Shown: piece by piece, positions 8,220 through 16,180 of the stretch | How positions within the stretch are numbered: position 1 is the stretch's first letter | Layout: each line of letters starts with the position of its first letter | Assembly: GCA_965206655.1 (NCBI GenBank) | Contig: CBDBKC010000035.1 | Span: forward strand, 62,001 to 126,000 | Origin: JAPPLB01 sp965206655 | Lineage (GTDB): Bacteria; Acidobacteriota; Terriglobia; Bryobacterales; UBA6623 | Direction of reading: 5' to 3' | Length of the DNA stretch: 64,000 nt | Notes under the pieces: generated by a model | What the model saw: only the letters and a program-made list of their open reading frames with translations | Databases searched by the model: none | Told to the model about the DNA's origin: nothing | Program-made: the position numbers and the translations under genes

Positions 8220-9290
8220 CTAGGCTTCTTCTTCGGTGGGTTCAGCCCACGGCAGGATGGCGGTCTTGAGGTGCCCGTTGTGGCTCATCATGTGGCGGAA
8301 AACCTCCAGCAAGTTCGACAATGGCGCCTCATTGAGAACAAAGTCCGCGGCGGGAATCTTGCCCGCCGCCACGATCTCAAGCGCCCGCTGAATGTGCCCT
8401 GGGGTGTGGTGGAAGCTCGACTTGAGCGTAATTTCCGAATAGTGCACTCTAGCCGTATCGAGGCATACCTGGCTCCCGCTCGGGCACCCTCCGAAGAAAT
8501 TAACCGTCCCGCCGCTGCGCACCATCTCCATCGCGCCCCGCCACGTGTGCGGTGATCCGACCGCTTCAATGACGATGTCGGATCCGCGGCTGCCTTCCGT
8601 TAGGCCGCGTACTTCTTCGACGGGCGGTTCGGAGCGGCCGGCGAGAAGCAACTCTTTCGCCCCCATGCGCTCGGCCCTGTCCAACTGAGTCTGGCGGCGT
8701 CCCACGGCAATCACGCGCGCGCCGGCCACCGACGCCAGGCGCACGAACATGAGTCCAATCGGCCCCAGTCCGATCACGGTTACCGTGTCGCCGGAACGAA
8801 GATTCGTATCCTCCAGGCCCTTCAATACGCAGGCCAAAGGCTCGACCATCGCGGCTTCGCGGTACCCAAGGTGATCGGGTATCTCGTAAGTGTTGCGTTC
8901 GACGATTCGTCCCGGGATGCAGGCGTATTCCGCGTAGGCGCCGTTGCTAAAAAGCAGGTCCTCGCAAAGATTCTCGCTATCGCGGCGGCAGTGAAAGCAA
9001 TTTCCGCAGGGGGCTGAGTTGGCCGCCACGACGCGCTGTCCCGGCTGGAACCGGGTCACATCCGTGCCCACTTCGACGATATCCCCCGCCAACTCGTGAC
9101 CGAGGATGGCCGGCGGCTGAATCATGCGGGCGTGGTAGCCGCGGCGGAACACTTTTAGGTCCGTGCCGCAGGTCAAAGCCACGCGCACCTTTACGAGAAT
9201 CTCATCCGGGCCAGGCCGTGGCACACCGACCGGTTCGAGCCGAAGCTGTTCCTTGCCGTAGAGCACGGCGGCCAGCATTGTGTCTTTCAC
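8220..9290 (-). CDS. Zinc-dependent medium-chain dehydrogenase (threonine/sorbitol dehydrogenase type)
   Basis: This is a 356-residue MDR-family protein. The catalytic zinc ligands appear as TCGTD near residue 37 and GHELAGD near 62. The structural zinc site is CGNCFHCRRDSENLC near 94-108, and the NAD-binding motif is VIGLGPIGLMFVRLASVAGA. The substrate cannot be told from sequence; sugar-alcohol or polyol oxidation is common in this subfamily. It lies 8 bp from a second, different dehydrogenase on the same strand, and both sit inside the hopanoid block, so a role in hopanoid side-chain or precursor metabolism is possible but unproven. Confidence 0.8.
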   Translation of the reverse strand: MKDTMLAAVLYGKEQLRLEPVGVPRPGPDEILVKVRVALTCGTDLKVFRRGYHARMIQPPAILGHELAGDIVEVGTDVTRFQPGQRVVAANSAPCGNCFHCRRDSENLCEDLLFSNGAYAEYACIPGRIVERNTYEIPDHLGYREAAMVEPLACVLKGLEDTNLRSGDTVTVIGLGPIGLMFVRLASVAGARVIAVGRRQTQLDRAERMGAKELLLAGRSEPPVEEVRGLTEGSRGSDIVIEAVGSPHTWRGAMEMVRSGGTVNFFGGCPSGSQVCLDTARVHYSEITLKSSFHHTPGHIQRALEIVAAGKIPAADFVLNEAPLSNLLEVFRHMMSHNGHLKTAILPWAEPTEEEA

Positions 9291-9298
9291 GGTTTCAT

Positions 9299-10351
9299 CT
9301 ACCTCTGCGGGTAAACTACTAGCTTAAGCGACCCAGCCGCGGGCTTACGGGCAAGTTCTATTCCTGTCTCTAATTCATCGAGCGGAAGGCGGTGTGAGAT
9401 CAGGTCTTCCACCGGAAAGTCATCCCGCCAAACGGTTTGCGCCGACTCCGCTTGCAGGTCGACCGACGCGCTGTAGGATCCCAACAGGCTGCGGTCGGCC
9501 GCGCATAAATCCGCCCCTCGTAGTTCCAGAATTTCCTCAGGAGATGTCTGGGCGAACAACATGATCCTGGCACCCGGCCGCGATGCCGCTATCGCCTGCT
9601 GCACGATCCCCGGGGCCGAAGCCGCCACGATCACGACATCCGCGCCACGTCCCTCGGTGTACCGGCGGATCTCGGTTTCCACGTCAGCTTCGCTTCCGTT
9701 CCAACAATGCTCCGCGCCCATGCGCTTCGATATGGCGAGCCGCGAATCCAACAGGTCCGTCACGCAAACGCCCCGTACGTCTCGTCTGCTGAGCAACATG
9801 GTGAATAGCAAGCCGATCGGCCCTTGTCCCAACACAAGAATCGTTTCGTCCGGTTGAATGCCGCACTTCTCAATCGCCTTTAAGCATGTATTCACCGGTT
9901 CGACGAAGCTCGCGCGCTCAAATGAAACTTCGTCCGGGATGAGCTCGACGCCGCGCCGCACAATCCAGTCCATCACACGCACGTACTGCGCGAAGCCGCC
10001 CCCGGCGGGCTCGAAACCGGCCGTAATGCCGACTTTCTTGTAGGTCGGGCACTGGGCGTAGTCTTGATGCGAGCAATAGAAGCAATCGAGGCACGGAATA
10101 TGGTGAAACAGGCACACCCGGTCTCCGGCAGAGAAGTTCTGGACGCCCTCTCCGATCTCGGTCACCACGCCGGCCGTCTCATGCCCGTAGACGCGAGGTG
10201 GAGGCAGCAGATCATGCTCGATCTTCTTAAGGTCGGTATGGCAGATCCCACAAACCTCGACCCGCAGCAGGATCTCTCCTGGCCCGATCTCAGGGACAGC
10301 GAGATTCTCAAGGGCGACGCGCCGGTCACCCTTGTAAACCGCCGCCCGCAT
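9299..10351 (-). CDS. Second zinc-dependent medium-chain dehydrogenase
   Basis: The product has 350 residues from ATG 10351. A TTG at 10414 would extend it by 21 residues into the 3' end of the phosphorylase fragment and is less likely. Catalytic zinc residues are CGICHTD and YGHETAGVV; the structural zinc motif is CLDCFYCSHQDYAQC; the cofactor motif is VLGQGPIGLLFTMLLS. It is similar in plan to the adjacent dehydrogenase but clearly divergent, so the pair is an old duplication or two separate recruits. The substrate is unknown. Confidence 0.8.
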   Translation of the reverse strand: MRAAVYKGDRRVALENLAVPEIGPGEILLRVEVCGICHTDLKKIEHDLLPPPRVYGHETAGVVTEIGEGVQNFSAGDRVCLFHHIPCLDCFYCSHQDYAQCPTYKKVGITAGFEPAGGGFAQYVRVMDWIVRRGVELIPDEVSFERASFVEPVNTCLKAIEKCGIQPDETILVLGQGPIGLLFTMLLSRRDVRGVCVTDLLDSRLAISKRMGAEHCWNGSEADVETEIRRYTEGRGADVVIVAASAPGIVQQAIAASRPGARIMLFAQTSPEEILELRGADLCAADRSLLGSYSASVDLQAESAQTVWRDDFPVEDLISHRLPLDELETGIELARKPAAGSLKLVVYPQR

Positions 10352-10379
10352 CGTCGATTGCGCCGATGCGTCGAGCGTC

Positions 10380-10844
10380 TCAGATGGATTTGCCGCTAAA
10401 CTGGCAGCGCCCAAAAAAATCTCCCAACGCGGCCATTGCTATTTCCGCGTCCCGACGCAACCGTAGCAAGTGTTTCCACCGCCGGCGGCTGAAGCCGGCC
10501 TGAATTAAAACATCCCGACCGGAGAAGCTTCCGTCGTTTCTTCTCGCACGGTTAAAATCGATCTCAAACGTCGCTTGCGCCGTGTCGCTAACCGCTCGAA
10601 CACAGAACATCCTTAACCCACGCCGGGCCGCCTCGGCGGCCACGGCCCCCGACTCCATGTCGACCGCTTGGACGCCGGTTTTTCGCAATTCCGCTTTCGC
10701 GCGGGCACACTGTACTACGATATCGGCGGTCACAAGTTTCCCGATCTTCGGATCGCGAGACTCGGACGCTGACTTGTAGACGGGTAACCTTACAGGATAC
10801 TCTACCCCGCTCGATAGTTCTAGGATCAGTCTTGTCTCATGCAA
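10380..10844 (-). pseudogene. hpnG: HpnG-like nucleoside phosphorylase, C-terminal fragment (split by IS)
   Basis: This fragment of 154 codons reads in from the IS boundary. It holds the conserved end of the MTA/SAH-type nucleoside phosphorylase fold: GVQAVDMESGAVAAEAARRG carries the substrate-binding Met-Glu, and VRAVSDTAQ supplies the Ser-Asp. The matching N-terminal half lies on the same strand beyond the IS, at 12361-12693. The combined length of about 260 residues fits hopanoid-associated phosphorylase HpnG, which releases adenine from adenosylhopane. The family call depends partly on position among hpn genes and ispH. No start of its own is evident; the apparent TTG at 10844 is simply the junction. 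Confidence 0.75.
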
Positions 10845-10893
10845 GATGAGCCTGAAGGAGGAGTTAGTTTCTCACACAAGATGAGCCTGAAGG
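10835..10893 (+). repeat. Doubled left end of the IS element
   Basis: TCTCAtgCAAGATGAGCCTG at 10835 onward is repeated 35 bp later at 10870-10893, with 22 of 24 positions identical. Both copies contain GATGAGCCTG, the inverse of CAGGCTCATC at the right end (12356-12365). The left terminal repeat is therefore present twice, which leaves the exact left boundary at either 10845 or 10880. Confidence 0.75.
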
Positions 10894-10929
10894 GTGGGGG
10901 AGTGAGCATGCTGGGGATTGACCATCCAC

Positions 10930-12189
10930 ATGCAAGACGGCAAGACGCTGAGCCTGGAGCAGATACGGCAGTTTCTGGAGGCCAGCGATGAAATACGATT
11001 CAAGGGCAAAGGGCGTGCCGAGATCTACGCCTGGGTGGCGCAAACGCTGTGCCGGCAGCGCTACAGCGGGCAAGACCGAGCCGCCAAAGGACTGCTGCGG
11101 CAATATCTGGCCAAGATGACGGGACTGAGCCGGGCGCAGGTCACCCGACTGATCCGCCAATATCGGCAGAGGGGTGAGCTGGTACCTGCCCGCTATCGGC
11201 GGCATCGCTTTGCCGGCAAGTACACGGCGGCCGATATCGAGCGGCTGGCGGCCGTCGATGAAGCACACGAAACCCTCAGCGGCCCGGCCACGCGCAAGAT
11301 CCTGCAGCGGGAATATCACAAGTACCAGCAGAGTGAATATGAGCGGTTGGCGGAGATCTCGGTGGCCCACATCTATCGACTGCGGCGGCACAGGGTGTAC
11401 CGCCAGCGGCGGCTGCATTTCACCAAGACTCGGCCCAGCGCGGTGTCGATCGGCGAGCGGCGGCGGCCCAACCCGCGGGGCCAACCCGGCTACCTGCGAG
11501 TGGATACGGTACATCAAGGAGATCGCGACGGCGTGAAGGGCGTCTATCACATCAACGCGGTGGATGAAGTGACCCAGTGGCAAGTGGTCGGCGCCACGGC
11601 GGCCATTAGCGAAGCCTGGCTGGAGCCGTTGCTCAAGGCCATGCTGGAGCAGTTCCCCTTTCGCCTGCGCGGCTTCCATTCCGACAACGGCAGCGAGTTC
11701 CTCAACGGCACGGTGGAAAAATTACTGAACAAGCTGCTGATCGAACAGACCAAGTCGCGGCCGAGGCACACCAACGACAACGGCTTGGTGGAATCGAAAA
11801 ACGGCGCCGTGATCCGCAAGCACATGGGGCATACGCACATCGCGGCGCCGCACGCGGCGCGCATCCAGCGCTTCTATCAACAGCACTTCAATCCCTATTT
11901 GAACTTCCACCGGCCCTGCGGACAACCCGAACTGCTGACCGACGCCAAAGGCAAGCAGAAGCGCGTGTATCGCCACTATCAGACCCCTTGGGAAACCTTC
12001 CAGAAGTTGCCGCGGGCCGCCGACTATCTCAAGCCCGGGCAGGCGATCAAGGCCCTCGACCGTATTGCTCAGGCCGAAAGCGACACTGCGGCGGCGCGGC
12101 GGATGCAACAAGCCAAGAGCAAGCTGTTTGCGAGTTTCGCATCCGCGAACCTGCCGCGCCGCGCGACGGGAGAAGGGCTGCGGAAATGA
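10930..12189 (+). CDS. IS transposase, DDE/rve integrase type
   Basis: The product has about 419 residues. The start is taken at ATG 10930; TTG 10918 is an in-frame alternative. The N-terminal region has helix-turn-helix features (LAKMTGLSRAQVTRLIRQYR near residue 63). The catalytic core shows the three acidic residues of the DDE triad in YLRVDTVHQGD, FHSDNGSEFLN and NDNGLVESKNG, spaced as in retroviral-type integrases. The C-terminus is rich in Ala/Arg/Lys. All motifs are intact, so the enzyme may be active. It lies opposite to the interrupted phosphorylase gene. Confidence 0.9.
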   Translation: MQDGKTLSLEQIRQFLEASDEIRFKGKGRAEIYAWVAQTLCRQRYSGQDRAAKGLLRQYLAKMTGLSRAQVTRLIRQYRQRGELVPARYRRHRFAGKYTAADIERLAAVDEAHETLSGPATRKILQREYHKYQQSEYERLAEISVAHIYRLRRHRVYRQRRLHFTKTRPSAVSIGERRRPNPRGQPGYLRVDTVHQGDRDGVKGVYHINAVDEVTQWQVVGATAAISEAWLEPLLKAMLEQFPFRLRGFHSDNGSEFLNGTVEKLLNKLLIEQTKSRPRHTNDNGLVESKNGAVIRKHMGHTHIAAPHAARIQRFYQQHFNPYLNFHRPCGQPELLTDAKGKQKRVYRHYQTPWETFQKLPRAADYLKPGQAIKALDRIAQAESDTAAARRMQQAKSKLFASFASANLPRRATGEGLRK

Positions 12190-12196
12190 CGGGCGA

Positions 12197-12239
12197 TGGG
12201 AAACGAGGAAAACCAAAAACCGGTTTCCCTCGTTTCCCA
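12197..12239. terminator. Inverted repeat after the transposase gene
   Basis: TGGGAAACGAGG at 12197-12208 pairs exactly with CCTCGTTTCCCA at 12228-12239, 8 bp beyond the transposase stop. The loop is AT-rich. It probably ends the transposase transcript or forms part of the IS end; no T-run follows. Confidence 0.55.
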
Positions 12240-12360
12240 ACGCCCTTGGAAATCGCTCCGCGATTCCCACATTCCCACAGCCCCGACGACGATTCTCTCC
12301 CCTTCTTAACCAATCCCAGAAAGGAGCCCAGCGACTCAGTGCTCCCCTGCTTCTCCAGGC

Positions 12361-12693
12361 TCATCCTTCGATGAGAAAATGCTGGATCGACTGGGCCAAA
12401 ACAACATCGCCAATACAAAGCGAGGGATCCAAACCGCCCACGATGCCCGCTGAGACTACAGTTTCGATCGGGAAGCGTTCGCAAACAGACCGTGTTGCCC
12501 GGCCCGCGTTGTCACGGCCCGCGTTGTCACGGCCCGGCCCCTGGGTCACTAGGAGCGCGGCCTGCCCGCATATTTGTCCACGGGCGCTCCAGCGAAAGCC
12601 GAGGTCCACTGTCTTGAAGGACGAGCCTGCCTTGACAACGGCTTCAAGCTCCCGGCGGTCGGACGCAACCACTAACAATGTAGTTGGCGGCAA
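12361..12693 (-). pseudogene. hpnG: HpnG-like nucleoside phosphorylase, N-terminal fragment (split by IS)
   Basis: This fragment of 110 codons starts with TTG 12693, 28 bp after the ispH stop. It begins LLVVASDRRELEAVV and contains VVSAGIVGGLDPSLCIGDVV, the glycine-rich substrate-binding segment of nucleoside phosphorylases. The host sequence runs to about 12366, after which the frame enters the IS and stops at once. A 15 bp tandem duplication (12501-12530) adds an extra RDNAG unit in frame. The other half of the gene is at 10380-10844. The split enzyme should be inactive. Confidence 0.75.
12501..12530. repeat. In-frame 15 bp tandem duplication
   Basis: GGCCCGCGTTGTCAC occurs twice in direct succession. 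In the phosphorylase frame it duplicates five residues (GRDNAGRDNAGR). The perfect identity of the two units suggests a recent slippage event. Confidence 0.9.
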
Positions 12694-12720
12694 ATTAGGC
12701 TCAGGAGATACGACCGAGAA

Positions 12721-13701
12721 TCAGGCGTTGGCGATTGTCGTCAGCCGCGGTGCGTGTTGAGCGAGTTCCGGGGGCAACGGGAATACGACATCTTCCTTGA
12801 TGGCCTCGACTTCCTCAACCCGATTGAAGTCGTACCGGGTCAGGTGCTCGATCACCCGCTGGACAAGCACTTCCGGGGCTGACGCTCCCGCTGTGACCAT
12901 CACGTTCTGAACGCCGTCGAACCACTCGTCACGGATATCCTGCTCGTCGTCGATGAGGTATCCCCGCATGCCGCTGTTGACGCCGACCTCGACCAGTCGT
13001 TTCGAGTTCGAGCTATTCTCCGACCCAACGACCAGCAGCAGATCACACGAAGGGGCAACCCGCTTCACAGCCTGTTGTCGGTTTTCCGTGGCGTAGCAAA
13101 TATCTTGGGCGGGGGGGCCTTGGATGTTCGGAAACCGCTGCTTGAGGACGGCAATGACCTGCTCGGCCTCGTCCAGGCTCAGTGTCGTCTGGGTGAGGTA
13201 GAAAACCCGGTCCGGATCGGGTACCGAAACCGCTTTGGCTTCCTCGCGGCACGATACGACGATCGTGTGGTCGGGGGCCTCCCCCGTAGTGCCCACAACC
13301 TCGTCATGGTCACGGTGGCCGATGAGCAGGATTGTCCCTCCCGTGGCGGCAAAACGCACAGCTTCCTGGTGAACCTTCGTGACGAGCGGACAGGTGGCGT
13401 CGATAACCTCAAGGCCGCGCTTCCGGGCGTCGTCCCGCACCGCGGGAGCAACACCGTGCGCGCTATAGACGACGCGGCCCCTGGAAGGGACATCGTCGAG
13501 CTCCTCGACAAAGATGGCTCCCCGGGAGGCGAGATCGTCTACGACGTGGCGGTTGTGTACGATCTCGCGGCGGACGTAGATGGGAGGTCCGTAGACGTCT
13601 AGCGCCAACTCAACGATGTCAATCGCGCGCACGACACCCGCGCAAAACCCACGAGGTTTCAGTAGGTAAACGACTTTCCCGGTGGTTGAGGAGTCTGACA
13701 T
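12721..13701 (-). CDS. ispH: 4-hydroxy-3-methylbut-2-enyl diphosphate reductase IspH
   Basis: This 326-residue iron-sulfur enzyme makes isopentenyl and dimethylallyl diphosphate in the last step of the MEP pathway. The three cluster-binding cysteines are in KPRGFCAGVVRAI, IDATCPLVTKVHQE and DICYATENRQQAV. The catalytic region SENSSNSKRLVEV and substrate histidines (YSAHGVAP, IGHRDHDEV) are present. The start is ATG 13701; the reading frame stays open 231 codons further upstream, antisense to the sialidase gene, but that part has no ispH features. It supplies precursors for the hopanoid genes that follow on the same strand. Confidence 0.95.
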   Translation of the reverse strand: MSDSSTTGKVVYLLKPRGFCAGVVRAIDIVELALDVYGPPIYVRREIVHNRHVVDDLASRGAIFVEELDDVPSRGRVVYSAHGVAPAVRDDARKRGLEVIDATCPLVTKVHQEAVRFAATGGTILLIGHRDHDEVVGTTGEAPDHTIVVSCREEAKAVSVPDPDRVFYLTQTTLSLDEAEQVIAVLKQRFPNIQGPPAQDICYATENRQQAVKRVAPSCDLLLVVGSENSSNSKRLVEVGVNSGMRGYLIDDEQDIRDEWFDGVQNVMVTAGASAPEVLVQRVIEHLTRYDFNRVEEVEAIKEDVVFPLPPELAQHAPRLTTIANA

Positions 13702-13814
13702 CCGAGAGATGAGACCACTTCCGATACGAAACCAAAGTATATCAGCGCGTCTAAGCCCGATTGGCCTCGATTCGTGCCTGAGGCGCCCCAGCCCGGATGG
13801 TCTGTCCGGGCAAG

Positions 13815-15053
13815 CTAAGTCACCAGACGGTTGGGTGTACCCCAGCGGATTTCGGCTTGGATCGTGTCTCCGATCCAGCCCCGGGACGGGAGCGTTTCGG
13901 CGACGGTGACAAGACTCAGATCCTGTGTCACGTTCACCGGATGGAAGTTCCCCATGCGGGCCACGTGATCCGGTTCGTTCACCCCGTCGCCCTTCATCGG
14001 CACGACAACCTGCTCGGTATCGGGCAGCAGGACCTTTTTCTGGTGGTCGAACCGTGCGGTGAAGATGGGCGCACGCCAGCGCATGACGTTTGCGTTGTCT
14101 TCCGCCTTGCGGGTGTAGACGAGGTAGAGACCGTCGCTGTGTTGCAACCAGTGCTGTTGCGTGGTCGACATCGTGAGCGGGCCGCCGCTGTCCCACGACC
14201 ATGGTTGCTTGGGCTCCCAATTGAGGCCGTCGTCTGATACGGAAAGGTAGCCGTGGCCGTCCTCGGCCCGGATCGTCATGTAGTAGCGGTCCTGGAAGAA
14301 GGTGATCGAGGGTTCGAGCAGGCCCCGCTTGACGGCTAGTTCGAGGGCGTTGCCGCTCTTTTTGACTTGGAGCTTCTCGCCGTCGAAGGAGCACAGAACG
14401 GTGCTTACGAGGCGGTCTTCGCGTCCGTAGGAGCCGTAGGTCAGCGGGACGAGTATGTCTCCGTCGGGAAGCGTGATGCGCTGGGAGCAGTTGCTGCCCT
14501 TGATGCGAGCGGCGGCCGGGTTGTCCCAGTCGAGTTTGTGCGGTTCGGACCAGGAGCCGTCCGCCCGCCGCACGACGTAGACGGGCCAGCGCTCCTCGTT
14601 CGGCTTGGTGAGTTTGTCATCTCGGTAGTAGACGTTCCAGCCCATGAAGATGACGGAGTCGGTTTGCGGGTGATCTTGCGGCACGGTATCGCAGACGCCT
14701 TCTTGGATGCCGTTCGGGAACTTCTTGCGGCCGAGGCCGGGGATGGGTTGAGGGTCGCTCCAGGTCTTGCCGAGATCGCTGGATTCAGAGAGATGCACCG
14801 GGCCGAAGACGTCCGAGCCGGAGATGGTTTGGAGGGCCATCAGGAGCTTCGGATGCGGTTTGCCGGGCACGCGGCAGGCGCGGGGATGGAACCAGGTGAA
14901 GTCGGTTTCGCGGCCTCGCCAGATGACGGATTGGTCGATGTTGGCGATGAGCGAAGAGGAAGGGGTTTGTTTGGGTACGCTTGCCTTCTCAGAGCAGGAA
15001 GCAAGGACGCCAGTGGTGGCTGAGAGTTCGAGAAAACGGCGACGTGTTAGCAC
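13815..15053 (-). CDS. Tat-exported sialidase-like BNR-repeat protein
   Basis: The 412-residue protein begins with a twin-arginine signal (TRRRFLELSATTGVLASCSE) that also ends in a lipobox-like LASC, so it may be a Tat-exported lipoprotein. Asp-box-like motifs of the sialidase/BNR beta-propeller occur as SESSDLGKTWSDP and SVSDDGLNWEPKQP. No catalytic Arg triad can be assigned with certainty. It probably acts on glycans outside the cytoplasm, but a non-enzymatic carbohydrate-binding role is equally possible. Its ATG overlaps the end of the small gene upstream. Confidence 0.75.
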   Translation of the reverse strand: MLTRRRFLELSATTGVLASCSEKASVPKQTPSSSLIANIDQSVIWRGRETDFTWFHPRACRVPGKPHPKLLMALQTISGSDVFGPVHLSESSDLGKTWSDPQPIPGLGRKKFPNGIQEGVCDTVPQDHPQTDSVIFMGWNVYYRDDKLTKPNEERWPVYVVRRADGSWSEPHKLDWDNPAAARIKGSNCSQRITLPDGDILVPLTYGSYGREDRLVSTVLCSFDGEKLQVKKSGNALELAVKRGLLEPSITFFQDRYYMTIRAEDGHGYLSVSDDGLNWEPKQPWSWDSGGPLTMSTTQQHWLQHSDGLYLVYTRKAEDNANVMRWRAPIFTARFDHQKKVLLPDTEQVVVPMKGDGVNEPDHVARMGNFHPVNVTQDLSLVTVAETLPSRGWIGDTIQAEIRWGTPNRLVT

Positions 15054-15229
15054 CGCGTCCCCATCCGCCGAACCGTTGATTGTTTGAGCCTGGCGTTCCT
15101 GCGAAGCAACTGCATCATCGCCTCAGCCGACTCAAACGGCCCGTGGACACGCCCTTCACACAGGTCTTGTATCGCTTCGGTAAGACGCTTTTCGACGGTT
15201 TCTTCTGGATTTACTTTGGACTTCCTCAT
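15047..15229 (-). CDS. Small protein of unknown function, antitoxin-like
   Basis: The 60-residue frame begins at ATG 15229; ATG 15247 is an alternative six codons upstream. The core EAIQDLCEGRVHGPFESAEA resembles a short motif often seen in small antitoxin-type or regulatory proteins (acidic helix, then G-P-F-x-[ST]-A-x-E). It overlaps the sialidase start by 7 bp and lies 73 bp after the HNH gene on the same strand. No strong ribosome site is seen. No partner toxin is identified with certainty. Confidence 0.45.
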   Translation of the reverse strand: MRKSKVNPEETVEKRLTEAIQDLCEGRVHGPFESAEAMMQLLRRNARLKQSTVRRMGTRC

Positions 15230-15302
15230 TGACTCTGCCTGCTTCATGGGAGAAGAACCCTCAGAGGTGCTGGTTTGTGCTGTCCGTGCATATTGCATAT
15301 CG

Positions 15303-16040
15303 TTAGCCAGTGCTTTCGACGAGCAAGGCTTCAACATAAGCCTTTTGGCGCAGGAATTCTTCTTGTGTCAGTAATCGCTGTCGGTAGTTCTCTCTCAGGA
15401 ACTGAGTCGGGTCCGAATCGCCACGCCGCCGGTTACACACCTCGCACGCAGCGACAAGGTTGTGCTTTCTGTTCGTTCCGCCCTTTGCGACCGGTACGAG
15501 ATGGTCAAGGACGAAGTTGTCCTCAGAAAGGGAGGCAGTACAGTACACACAGGCGTTTCCGTCTCGGGCAAGAACCACAAGGCGACGGTTTGGGTCTGTG
15601 TAGTAGTCTCGTTCGTCCTTCTTTTCGGGCGTCACCTGCGCTTCCTGCTCTTCCCGATCGATGAGCGTCCGGCAAGCTGGGATGTCGCTTGGCAGGTGGA
15701 CCGATATCTCGTTCGCGTTACCCCGTTGCCGGTTCACGTTGACACACTTGTGCTCGAAGAGATCTGGCAGCCTGCGTTTAACTGTCGTGTGGTTGATGAT
15801 GTTGCCTTGCTCGGAACGAATAAAAGAACCCACGCGAGCCCAGGAAACAATGATTACTCCCTTCCCTGTCTCAAACCACGAGAGGTGGAAAAGGACTTGG
15901 TAGACGACGAGGGCCTTGTCCTTCACAATGCGTGAGAGATACCGCGTCACAAACGCTGACTCCTCTACGTACCGTTCAAGGGAGATTCGATCAGGAAGTG
16001 GTTCGATAGCTCCTTTCAGCAGGTCAGTGATATACGCCAT
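15303..16040 (-). CDS. HNH endonuclease with N-terminal winged-helix-like region
   Basis: The protein has 245 residues. The C-terminal HNH domain has two CxxC zinc knuckles (CVYC near residue 166 and CEVC near 198) around LDHLVPVAKGGTNRKHNL, which contains the catalytic His and Asn. The N-terminal 130 residues look like a replication-initiator or phage-type winged helix (SWARVGSFI, NHTTVKRRLPDLFEHKCV). The gene is more AT-rich than its neighbours and looks acquired. It may cut foreign or element DNA; no methyltransferase is nearby. The ribosome site AGAGGA precedes ATG 16040. Confidence 0.8.
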   Translation of the reverse strand: MAYITDLLKGAIEPLPDRISLERYVEESAFVTRYLSRIVKDKALVVYQVLFHLSWFETGKGVIIVSWARVGSFIRSEQGNIINHTTVKRRLPDLFEHKCVNVNRQRGNANEISVHLPSDIPACRTLIDREEQEAQVTPEKKDERDYYTDPNRRLVVLARDGNACVYCTASLSEDNFVLDHLVPVAKGGTNRKHNLVAACEVCNRRRGDSDPTQFLRENYRQRLLTQEEFLRQKAYVEALLVESTG

Positions 16041-16180
16041 GCAGTCGATCCTCTGCGCTTCATACGCTAGCTAACACAGGATAGGCTATGGGAACACAGT
16101 ACACCACCAGTGATGCCGTGACCGTTAACGCAGCCTTTTGGTTTTGACGTTCCTCTTGCGCACACTGTCCCTCAACGTTT

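Larger units (their letters stand above)
10845..12365 (+). mobile_element. Insertion sequence with DDE (rve) transposase, inside the hpnG-like gene
   Basis: About 1.5 kb of sequence separates the two halves of a nucleoside phosphorylase gene. The outer ends form an inverted repeat (GATGAGCCTG at 10845-10854, CAGGCTCATC at 12356-12365). It carries one transposase on the strand opposite to the host gene. A 12 bp inverted repeat lies just after the transposase. No clear target-site duplication is visible. The element family is IS481- or ISNCY-like by the transposase; this cannot be settled without a search. Confidence 0.8.

Noticed and set aside
10380..10844. The C-terminal phosphorylase fragment as a complete small gene starting at TTG 10844
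   Set aside because: The TTG lies exactly at the IS border, and the missing N-terminal half is found on the other side of the element.
13702..14394. A 231-codon upstream extension of the ispH reading frame
   Set aside because: It runs over the sialidase-like gene in another frame on the same strand, has Arg/Pro-rich translation without family features, and the normal IspH start is ATG 13701.
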